Origin: Spirochaetaceae bacterium
GTDB lineage: Bacteria > Spirochaetota > Spirochaetia > Treponematales > Breznakiellaceae
Length of the DNA stretch: 11,726 nt
Direction: 5' to 3'
NCBI GenBank assembly: GCA_031278295.1
Contig: JAITKQ010000132.1
Location: 1 to 11,726 of the forward strand
Shown: piece after piece, positions 5,856-11,726 of the stretch
Position numbering within the stretch: the stretch's first letter is position 1
How the letters are laid out: each line of letters starts with the position of its first letter
Program-made: the position numbers and the translations under genes
The notes under the pieces: model-generated
Seen by the model: only the letters and a program-made list of their open reading frames with translations
The model's database searches: none
Told to the model about the DNA's origin: nothing

Positions 5856-6602
5856 ATGAAGCATTTTTTTGTAGTTTTTTGCCTTGCCGTGTGCCATTTT
5901 TCCTTTGCGGACGAGACTCTGTTTGATACGTTGACAAAACCTTACGAAAAAAGCGGGGCGGAAGGCGGCGTAGTACCTGATGAAACGGAGGCCGGCGACG
6001 CGCCAACGGAAGCCGAAACCGCGCCAACGGAAGCCGAGACCGCGCCAACGGAAGCCGAAACCGTGTCACCGGAAACGGCCCCCGTTCAGGATCTTGCCGA
6101 TCCGGACGGAGAAGCGTTTGACGAAAAAGCCTTTTGGGAAAATTACGAAGGGCCCGACATAAAAGTAATATACGACGAGCGGAGCGAAATAGATTATGTC
6201 ATCGTGCAGACGGAAAATGAGTATACGGAATTTCACTACCTAGATCATATAGGTTACAGCGATCTTATATTCGTTTTGACGGATATGTTAAAGCGAATCA
6301 CAAACGAGGGCTACGTTTACGCCGGCAATATAAACACCAACTACGATAAAAATGAAGAGGTAGCGCTGATCTATAAAATCAACAAAACCGAAAACACCGC
6401 TTACGGCATCGTTCAGTTCCCTGATTTTTCGGTTTCTGTCAGCGCGAAAAAAGAGGCCCTGCCCGGTTATCCTTTCAACATAGCAAGCCCGAATCACATG
6501 ATGGCGCTGGTCTATCAATTTACCATGGCCCTGGCGGAAGTGGAGCAACGGCTTGGCATCAAGCAGATGGAGTATACAAGAAAGTTTTTTAGGCAGGAAT
6601 AG
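5856..6602 (+). CDS. Exported protein of unknown function with APTEAET repeats
   Basis: This 248-residue protein begins with a signal peptide (MKHFFVVFCLAVCHFSFA), with likely cleavage after Ala18. Cys9 and Cys13 lie in the hydrophobic core; LAVC is a poor lipobox, so a periplasmic or surface protein is more likely than a lipoprotein. Residues 31-80 are an acidic, low-complexity linker containing three exact copies of APTEAET (49-69), encoded by a 21-bp tandem repeat. Residues about 100-248 look globular and mixed alpha/beta, with many Tyr, Asp and Glu. I do not recognise a family. The frame is solid: composition is protein-like throughout and it ends just before a convergent tRNA gene. Promoter boxes at 5820-5848 support ATG 5856. 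It could be an envelope or periplasmic protein tethered by the flexible linker, but that is only inference. Confidence 0.8.
   Translation: MKHFFVVFCLAVCHFSFADETLFDTLTKPYEKSGAEGGVVPDETEAGDAPTEAETAPTEAETAPTEAETVSPETAPVQDLADPDGEAFDEKAFWENYEGPDIKVIYDERSEIDYVIVQTENEYTEFHYLDHIGYSDLIFVLTDMLKRITNEGYVYAGNINTNYDKNEEVALIYKINKTENTAYGIVQFPDFSVSVSAKKEALPGYPFNIASPNHMMALVYQFTMALAEVEQRLGIKQMEYTRKFFRQE
6000..6062 (+). repeat. 21-bp tandem repeat, three copies, in frame
   Basis: Copies at 6000-6020, 6021-6041 and 6042-6062 each encode APTEAET. Copies one and three are identical and copy two has one silent A-to-G change. A diverged partial unit follows (GTGTCACCGGAAACG). The 21-bp period keeps the frame, so copy number could change without breaking the gene. 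Confidence 0.95.
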
Positions 6603-6642
6603 GGAAACCCGCTTTACGGACAACACTGCCTTTAGGGGAGTA

Positions 6643-6716
6643 TGGGCGATACAAGAATCGAACTTGTGACCTCCAGCGTGTCATACTGGCGCTCTAACCA
6701 ACTGAGCTAACCGCCC
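6643..6716 (-). tRNA. tRNA-Val (anticodon GAC)
   Basis: The 74-base minus-strand sequence folds as a complete cloverleaf. The acceptor stem pairs GGGCGGT with ATCGCCC (one G-U). The D arm is GCTC/GAGC. The anticodon stem is CCAGT/GCTGG with loop ATGACAC, giving anticodon GAC (valine). The T arm is ACAAG/CTTGT with loop TTCGAAT. The discriminator base is A, and CCA is not encoded, so it must be added by tRNA nucleotidyltransferase. The 5' end lies only five bases from the hairpin after cheX, leaving little room for its own promoter. It may be transcribed by read-through from the chemotaxis genes or from a promoter inside cheX. Confidence 0.96.
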
Positions 6717-6721
6717 GGAAT

Positions 6722-6757
6722 GCCGCCGCCAAAAACCGGAGGGTTTTTGGCGGCGGC
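6722..6757 (-). terminator. Strong 16-bp hairpin between cheX and tRNA-Val
   Basis: Arms 6722-6737 and 6742-6757 are perfect 16-bp reverse complements around a four-base loop. Each arm combines a GCC/GGC-rich part and an A5/T5 run. It starts six bases past the cheX stop. No T-tract follows the stem on the minus strand, so it is not a textbook intrinsic terminator; it may terminate, protect the cheX message 3' end, or mark a processing site before the tRNA. A 16-bp perfect palindrome (6755-6770) that contains the cheX stop codon overlaps its outer end. Confidence 0.6.
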
Positions 6758-6762
6758 TGTAA

Positions 6763-7236
6763 TTACAGCCGTTCGCGTATTACAACGTTTACTTCTATTT
6801 TGCCGATGGCGCCAAGCTCCATCGGGACGATCAAGGCTTCGACCTTCATCGTGTTTGAAATTTCCATGTTTTCGCCGGAAAAAAGGGCGGGCGGCGTAAG
6901 ATCGAATTTAAAGCCCAATTCGTGGAGCTTGGTAACCGCCTGGGCGGTAATCATGTTGGCAAGCTCGGTGATGGTTGCTTTCGCCATATCGTCAAGGCTT
7001 GTAAATATTTCACCGCCGTTCATCACCCCGGACACTTTAAGAGCGGTATCCTTGGTCATATCGAACAGGACGCGCCCTTCAACATCTCCCGCCAGTCCGA
7101 CAAGCGCGGCAACCCCCATTATCTTCATGGACGATTCTTTCAAGTAAAGCTCTCCACGTTTTACATCTGTATCAAGTACCTCTTTCAATACGTTGAATGT
7201 AGCTTCCACAAACGGATTAATATACTCAACCCTCAT
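6763..7236 (-). CDS. cheX: CheX, CheY-phosphate phosphatase
   Basis: CheX removes the phosphoryl group from CheY-P in the cytoplasm and so resets the flagellar motor signal; spirochaetes use it in place of CheZ. The 157-residue product has normal length and the CheC/CheX/FliY-type core. The catalytic ExxN signature is ELAN (Glu91 to Asn94) within ITELANMITAQA. The N-terminus MRVEYINPFVEATFNVL matches the family, as does the closing strand pattern (KVEALIVPMELGAIGKIEVNVVIRE). ATG 7236 has a good ribosome site (AAGGAGAA). It begins 18 bases after the CheW-CheR gene and is probably in the same transcript. No cheY follows; a hairpin and tRNA-Val come next. Confidence 0.93.
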   Translation of the reverse strand: MRVEYINPFVEATFNVLKEVLDTDVKRGELYLKESSMKIMGVAALVGLAGDVEGRVLFDMTKDTALKVSGVMNGGEIFTSLDDMAKATITELANMITAQAVTKLHELGFKFDLTPPALFSGENMEISNTMKVEALIVPMELGAIGKIEVNVVIRERL

Positions 7237-7254
7237 TTTATTCTCCTTAAAGCC

Positions 7255-8595
7255 TTAATTTTTTTCAGTTCTGATGAACGCCGAAATCTTGTCTTTGCCC
7301 ACAGACTTCCAATCCGAATCCGGCATAGTTTCATTTGTTCCCAAAATCACGATCCCCTTGCTTTTCAGCTTTTCGGATATATCCGCGAATACCTTTTTCT
7401 GACAGTCAGGGGCAAGGAATGACAGTGTATCACGGCACACAACGATGTCAAGCTCCGGCAATGTATTCACATTGGATACATCATGGTATTCAAACACTAT
7501 GCTGTCCTTTATCAAAGAGTTGAACACATAACCCGTCCGTCCTTTTGACATGAAAGTCTGACAATAGTCCGGCACATCATCCAGTTCAAATACCATATTT
7601 GGCGCGTTCGCGATCGCCATTATATCGCTGTCGTTAGCCCAAATCTTTATATGACCATCAGGATAACGCAGTTTCAGTATACAGGCAAGCGAAAATGTTT
7701 CATAGCCCCTGCCGCAGCCAATGTTCCAAACCTGGATGTTATTCGAGGAAAGATCGGGAAACAGGGCCTTGACGTCATAGGCATAATCGGAGGTCCAGAA
7801 TTTGCCGGTGCAGGGCGAAAAAAACGGTTCCAGGTAGGCATCGGCATCGGTCGTGCTTTTAAGCTGGATGTCATCCTTGTCGTGGGACGCGCCCCAGTCC
7901 ACAAGCCGTCCTGCAAGCCAGTCCTCGTTGACGGGGCTGGGGTAAAATTTCTTCAGCGCGGCCAGGCCTTCCTTTATGAAGCCAAGATCGTTAGCCGTTA
8001 CCGCCTGTTCCTGCCACGGACTTTCTGCCGCCGGCACATCCGTCTCAAAATAGGCGGCCCCGTCCCGGTTCTGAACCGAATCACGCGACGCCTGCTTTTC
8101 TTCCTGCTTCTGTGAAAAAATATGCACAACATCAAGAATTATGTAAAGCGCGCCCTTATTTTCCACAACGCCGCCGATGTATTTACTGTTTATATCGCCA
8201 AAGATCGGATGGGCAGCTTGTATGGTGTCGGAATTGATGCTCACTACCTTGTCAATCATGTCCACAATGGTACCGTAAACACGTTCATCTATATGCAGAA
8301 TAAGCATATTTTCCCAACCATCGTCTTTTTTTTCGATCGGAAGGTGAAAAAAGGTACGCAGGTCTATGATTGGAATAATATCCCCTCGCAGGTTGTACAC
8401 GCCGCGTACAAAAGAGGCCGCATTCGGGACATAGGTAAACTTGTCGGCTTTGGCAATTTCCTTGACATTCATGATATCAACGCCATAGTCCTTACCGGCA
8501 AGAGAAAACGTAACCATCTTGTAATCGCAGTTATCGACGAGTTCCTTTTTTCCCTGCAATTCCGCGTTTACCGTTTCTAAATCTTTTATTTTCAT
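7255..8595 (-). CDS. cheW: CheW coupling protein fused to a degenerate CheR-like methyltransferase domain
   Basis: The 446-residue protein couples chemoreceptors to CheA. Residues about 22-162 form a CheW domain; the central VRGVYNLRGDIIPIIDLR (63-80) carries the family signature and the Arg that contacts CheA. A polar linker (163-200) follows. Residues about 200-446 resemble the SAM-dependent CheR methyltransferase: motif I is GCGRGYETFSLA (293-304; canonical GCSTGEEPYSLA), then ANDSD (320-324), VVCRDTLSFL (385-394) and the final LKSKGIVILGTNETM (410-424). The usual N-terminal CheR substrate motif (NeTxFFRe-type) is not recognisable; the equivalent region reads FFSPCTGKFWTSD. Similar CheW-CheR-like hybrids are known in treponemes and occur in their receptor arrays. 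Whether this one methylates receptors is doubtful. The ribosome site is AAAGGAA before ATG 8595; the gene begins 29 bases after cheA ends. Confidence 0.92.
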   Translation of the reverse strand: MKIKDLETVNAELQGKKELVDNCDYKMVTFSLAGKDYGVDIMNVKEIAKADKFTYVPNAASFVRGVYNLRGDIIPIIDLRTFFHLPIEKKDDGWENMLILHIDERVYGTIVDMIDKVVSINSDTIQAAHPIFGDINSKYIGGVVENKGALYIILDVVHIFSQKQEEKQASRDSVQNRDGAAYFETDVPAAESPWQEQAVTANDLGFIKEGLAALKKFYPSPVNEDWLAGRLVDWGASHDKDDIQLKSTTDADAYLEPFFSPCTGKFWTSDYAYDVKALFPDLSSNNIQVWNIGCGRGYETFSLACILKLRYPDGHIKIWANDSDIMAIANAPNMVFELDDVPDYCQTFMSKGRTGYVFNSLIKDSIVFEYHDVSNVNTLPELDIVVCRDTLSFLAPDCQKKVFADISEKLKSKGIVILGTNETMPDSDWKSVGKDKISAFIRTEKN

Positions 8596-8624
8596 ACGTT
8601 ATTCCTTTAAGTTTTGCGACGGGA

Positions 8625-10985
8625 TCAGCGGACCGCCAGTTCGCGGGCGCGGCGGTGTTCTTTTTCCTTGCTCAATCCGAGTTCCAGAAGCTGGCCCACA
8701 TCAATTATCAGGGAAACGGAACCGTCTCCCAGAATCGACGCGCCCGCAATGCCTGGTGAATTCGTGTACTGGTCCCGCAAGGGCTTGATCACCACATCTT
8801 CCTCTCCAATAAGGCTATCCACCATGAAACCCATCTTTTTTTCAGCGGTTCCTACGATTACAATGAAATTGTAATCGCTGGACTGTTCGGTTCTGATGCC
8901 AAAAAGTTGATTCAGGCGGAGCAGTGACAGCACATCACTGCGGATGTTGAAAACTTCGTTACCGTCGATCATCTTTATGTCTGCCGGCTTGATGCGGAGA
9001 CTCTCTATTACGCTTGTAATCGGTATGGAGTATATTTCCGTACCGACACGCACCAAAAGGCCCTGAATGATGGCTAGGGTAAGCGGCAGTTTGATGATAA
9101 ATTTGGTACCCTTACCCTTTTCGGAGTTTATGTTAACCGTTCCGTTCAGTTTTTCTATCTGGCGGCGCACGACATCAAGCCCGACGCCGCGTCCGGATAT
9201 GGCGGTTACGGTCTTTGCCGTCGAAAAACCCGGTTCAAATATCAGGTTAAATGCCTCTACATCCGTCAAAATTTTGTTCGGGTGTATTAGGCCCCTCTCT
9301 ATCGCCTTTGTTTTTACCGATTCGACATCAATACCCTTGCCGTCGTCGCCGATCTCTATCACGATCATGTTGCCTTCGTTGGCGGCCTTCAGCAGCACCA
9401 TGCCTTCTTCGGGCTTGCCGGCGGCCTTGCGTTCGGCGGGGGATTCAACGCCGTGATCTATCGAGTTGCGGACGGAGTGCATTATCGGGTCAAGCAGATC
9501 TTCGATCACGGACTTGTCAAGTTCGGTTTCCTCGCCCTCTATCACAAGGTTGATCTTTTTGCCCAGAGTTTTTGACAGGTCACGGACGAGACGCGGGAAG
9601 CGGCTAAAAATCTGGCTTATCGGAACCATGCGGATACGCATGACGCCTTCCTGTAGTTCGCTTGTGATTCGTCCCAAATTCTGGGAGGTGGAACGGAATT
9701 TGACAACATTGTTCTTTAGCGAGGCCTCGTAGCCGTCAAACAGCGTGAAAATATCGCTGTACTCGTCGCTGATTGCCTTGCGTATATCCTTGATCGATTT
9801 GCCGTTGTGTATGTCTTCCAGGAATTCCGGAAGCGTGTCAAACAGGTTTTTGACGCGCTCGCGGTACTTGTTTTCCAAGCTGTGCAGTTCGTTGGTAAGT
9901 TCGTTAAACTGGTTGCTGATCTGGTTGAAGGTCGCCTTCGTGATCACCGTTTCGGAAACAAGGTTTAAAAGGTCGTCGATACGTTTAGAATCGACGCGCA
10001 GTATGGAGCCCGCTTCCTTGCCGGCTTTTTTGGCATCCGCCGCGCCTTCGGCGTCCCTGCCCGCACCGCCTGTTTTGGCCGCCGGCGTGGCGGCAGCCTG
10101 ATCCTTGACATCCGGGGCGGAGGCCCCGGTTACCGTCCTTAGCGCCGGCGCGTTGTCCGGCGGGGATGTTTTAAGCAGGGTCTTTATGTCGATAACCTCG
10201 GCGTCAGGCGAAACATCGGGAAGGATCACATACTTTCTGAGCGCTTCCGCGCTCTCGGCTGAGGCAAGGTAATAATCCACAACCGGGAAGAAGGTATCGC
10301 CGTACAGCGCGTCGAAATCCGGTACGGTTTTTAGGATTGTGCCCTTGCTTTTTATCGCGGCATAAACCTGGATACCGCCGACCGTATTCATCGGGCTGTT
10401 TTTGTCAAATTTAACGGACAGGCGGTACACGGTCTCCGTTTCGCCGGCGGCCCTAAGCATCTCTTCAACTTCGTCCTTTCCTATGGATTCGGCGGGGTCC
10501 ACGGCTACCGCCGACGCGGCGGCGGGCGCTAAGGCCGGAGCGGGACCGGGCGGGTACGCCTTTGCCGCGTTCTTTTTGCTGGGCGCGTTGTCCGGCAGCA
10601 AGGTCGAAAGCCGGCCTTCTATGGCGGACGTATCGTCGTCGTACACATCGCCCTCCATACGCTTTTCCAGCATCGCCTTGATTATGTCGATAGCCGCAAG
10701 CAAGGTGTCAACAAGGTCTTCGCTGACTGCGGCCTGCTTCCCCCGTATCGCGTCCAGCACATCTTCAACAAGATGAGTAAAATGGGACAGTTCCATCATT
10801 TCAACGGTAGCCGCCCCGCCCTTTAAAGTGTGCGCCGCCCGGAAAATCTCATCAACCGCGTCGGGATTCGCACCCTCGCTCTCCAACACCAGAATATTCT
10901 GTTCCAGTGTATCAACCTGCATCCGGGCTTCACTGAAAAAGTCCTTTAACAGTTCCTCATTGTTAGGGTCAAAATAGTCACTCAT
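8625..10985 (-). CDS. cheA: CheA chemotaxis histidine kinase
   Basis: CheA autophosphorylates in response to receptors and passes phosphate to CheY. The 786-residue form from ATG 10985 begins MSDYFDPNNEELLKDFF, the usual treponemal start. P1 (1-130) carries the phosphorylated His52 in RAAHTLKGG. A P2-like CheY-binding domain (about 184-272) is flanked by Ala/Pro-rich linkers (135-170, 275-327). P3 dimerisation runs 328-452 and is about twice the usual length. P4 kinase (453-634) has the N box (HSVRNSIDHG, Asn507), G1 (DDGKG, 547-551), F box (FEPGFSTA) and G2 (GRGVG, 598-602). P5 (635-770) is the CheW-like domain. An upstream in-frame ATG (11129) would add 48 residues encoded by repeat DNA and is rejected. 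AAGGA abuts the ATG directly, an unusually short spacing. A TTGACT/GAAAAT promoter lies just upstream. First gene of the cluster cheA > cheW > cheX. Confidence 0.95.
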   Translation of the reverse strand: MSDYFDPNNEELLKDFFSEARMQVDTLEQNILVLESEGANPDAVDEIFRAAHTLKGGAATVEMMELSHFTHLVEDVLDAIRGKQAAVSEDLVDTLLAAIDIIKAMLEKRMEGDVYDDDTSAIEGRLSTLLPDNAPSKKNAAKAYPPGPAPALAPAAASAVAVDPAESIGKDEVEEMLRAAGETETVYRLSVKFDKNSPMNTVGGIQVYAAIKSKGTILKTVPDFDALYGDTFFPVVDYYLASAESAEALRKYVILPDVSPDAEVIDIKTLLKTSPPDNAPALRTVTGASAPDVKDQAAATPAAKTGGAGRDAEGAADAKKAGKEAGSILRVDSKRIDDLLNLVSETVITKATFNQISNQFNELTNELHSLENKYRERVKNLFDTLPEFLEDIHNGKSIKDIRKAISDEYSDIFTLFDGYEASLKNNVVKFRSTSQNLGRITSELQEGVMRIRMVPISQIFSRFPRLVRDLSKTLGKKINLVIEGEETELDKSVIEDLLDPIMHSVRNSIDHGVESPAERKAAGKPEEGMVLLKAANEGNMIVIEIGDDGKGIDVESVKTKAIERGLIHPNKILTDVEAFNLIFEPGFSTAKTVTAISGRGVGLDVVRRQIEKLNGTVNINSEKGKGTKFIIKLPLTLAIIQGLLVRVGTEIYSIPITSVIESLRIKPADIKMIDGNEVFNIRSDVLSLLRLNQLFGIRTEQSSDYNFIVIVGTAEKKMGFMVDSLIGEEDVVIKPLRDQYTNSPGIAGASILGDGSVSLIIDVGQLLELGLSKEKEHRRARELAVR

Positions 10986-10992
10986 TCCTTCA

Positions 10993-11021
10993 ATTTTCGA
11001 CAAATTTCGGCCTAAAGTCAA
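10993..11021 (-). promoter_or_regulatory. cheA promoter candidate with start point at or near ATG
   Basis: On the minus strand TTGACT (11021-11016) and GAAAAT (10998-10993) are separated by 17 bases. They match sigma-70 boxes at five and four of six positions. The -10 box ends seven bases before the ATG at 10985. This would give a leaderless or nearly leaderless cheA message. Only 24 bases separate the -35 box from the repeat mosaic that begins at 11046. Confidence 0.45.
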
Positions 11022-11045
11022 CACGTTCCCCGCACGTCGGCGGGC

Positions 11046-11726
11046 GCGTACATTCGCGGTTCCCGGAACATCAAAGCACCCCCGCCTACAGCCGCGTATG
11101 CCTATCGCCCCTTTCGGACCCGAGTGCACGGCGTAAAACCCGGCCTTCGGGACGCTACCGCGTAGCGGACTTTAAACCCGCTGGCGGGCGCGTAGCGGAT
11201 GTGAAACCCGCTGGCGGGCGCGTAGCGGACTTTAAACCCGCTGGCGGGGCTGGCGGGCGCGTATGCCTATCGCCCCTTTCGGACCCGAGGGCAGAACCCG
11301 GACTCCGCTTTGGGGACGCTACCGCGTAGCGGATGTGAAACCCGCTGGCGGGCGCGTATGCCTATCGCCCCCTTCGGACCCGAGGGCAGAACCCGAACTC
11401 CGCTTTCGGGACGCTACCGCGTAGCGGACTTTAAACCCGCTGGCGGGCGCGTAGCGGACTTTAAACCCACTGGCGGGGCTGGCGGGCGCGTATGCCTATC
11501 GCCCCTTTCGGACCCGCCGCCATTCACATAATTCGTATTCATTCGCGTACATTCGCGGTTCCCGGAACATCAAACCACCCCCCGCCTACAGCCGCGTATG
11601 CCTATCGCCCCTTTCGGACCCGAGGGCAGAACCCGAACTCCGCTTTGGGGACGCTACCGCGTAGCGGATGTGAAACCCGCTGGCGGGGCTGGCGGGCGCG
11701 TATGCCTATCGCCCCTTTCGGACCCG
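11046..11726. repeat. Mosaic of nested direct repeats upstream of cheA
   Basis: The segment is built from at least four recurring units. Unit A (30 bp, ends CGGACCCG) occurs at 11093, 11258, 11353, 11487, 11593 and 11697. Unit C (30 bp, starts CGTAGCGGA) occurs at 11161, 11191, 11221, 11325, 11420, 11450 and 11660; it exists in two forms, CTTTAAA and TGTGAAA. Unit B (about 45 bp, starts AGGGCAGAAC) follows A at 11288, 11383 and 11623, with a diverged copy after 11122. Unit D (47-48 bp) precedes A at 11046 and 11545. Small hairpins recur: CGCTAC-CGC-GTAGCG and CCCGC-TG-GCGGG. The array continues past the window edge, where copy six of A ends on the last base. Spacing between A copies is irregular (about 95-165 bases), so it is a mosaic, not a simple tandem array or CRISPR. 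No coding gene is supported in it. Confidence 0.9.

Noticed and set aside
10966..11021. Sigma-28 (flagellar) promoter for cheA based on GCCGAAAT on the minus strand
   Set aside because: The sequence 15 bases upstream is GGGA, not TAAA, and the sigma-70-like pair TTGACT/GAAAAT at 17 bases is a better match.
10986..11129. 48-residue N-terminal extension of CheA from an upstream in-frame ATG
   Set aside because: The extension is encoded partly by repeat units D and A, has a composition unlike CheA, and family members start at MSDYFDPNNEE-type sequence, matching ATG 10985.
11310..11531. 73-residue plus-strand open frame within the repeat mosaic
   Set aside because: It is only the translation of repeat units (VADFKP, AGGR repeated), has no ribosome site of note and its frame depends on repeat order.
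11046..11726. CRISPR array
   Set aside because: Repeats are nested, spaced irregularly, and the sequences between copies are themselves repeats, not unique spacers; no cas genes are present.

Overview
The window looks like chromosomal DNA from a spirochaete of the Treponema group. The strongest evidence is the chemotaxis cluster on the minus strand: cheA, then a CheW protein fused to a CheR-like methyltransferase domain, then cheX. That CheW-CheR-like hybrid and a CheX phosphatase following cheA are typical of treponemes. Exported proteins with spirochaete-style signal peptides fit this. Base composition is fairly GC-rich for a treponeme, which suggests the termite-gut type more than the oral or syphilis type; that last step is inference.

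Layout, left to right. Positions 1-1258 (minus) hold an outer-membrane beta-barrel candidate followed by a lipoprotein that runs off the left edge. A 324-base gap carries an extended -10 promoter, a stem-loop and a cluster of GTTTAC/GTAAAC words. A SulP anion transporter (plus) converges on an SpsF-like nucleotidyltransferase (minus) with only seven bases between them. Positions 4017-4777 contain no intact gene: they hold a decayed C-terminal piece of a sodium-pumping decarboxylase beta subunit (OadB/GcdB type), a terminator-like hairpin and a hairpin-rich stretch. Then come ispE of the MEP isoprenoid pathway (minus) and, divergently, an exported protein of unknown function with a 21-bp tandem repeat. 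A tRNA-Val(GAC) lies on the minus strand just beyond a strong hairpin that follows cheX.

The chemotaxis genes appear to form one transcription unit, cheA > cheW-cheR-like > cheX, with Shine-Dalgarno sites at the two internal genes. CheA is the histidine kinase of the receptor array, CheW the coupling protein, and CheX the phosphatase acting on phosphorylated CheY. cheY, which commonly follows cheX in treponemes, is not here; the tRNA gene takes its place.

The far right (11046-11726) is a mosaic of nested direct repeats, each unit containing small hairpins, lying upstream of cheA and continuing past the window edge. A second pattern, spread over the window, is that four genes at the start of transcription units (sulP, the 5856 gene, ispE, cheA) have a -10-like hexamer ending 6-7 bases before ATG, which suggests leaderless transcripts. 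No obviously new multi-gene system is visible. The most interesting unexplained items are the repeat mosaic, the leaderless-like starts, and a perfect 15-bp inverted repeat inside ispE.
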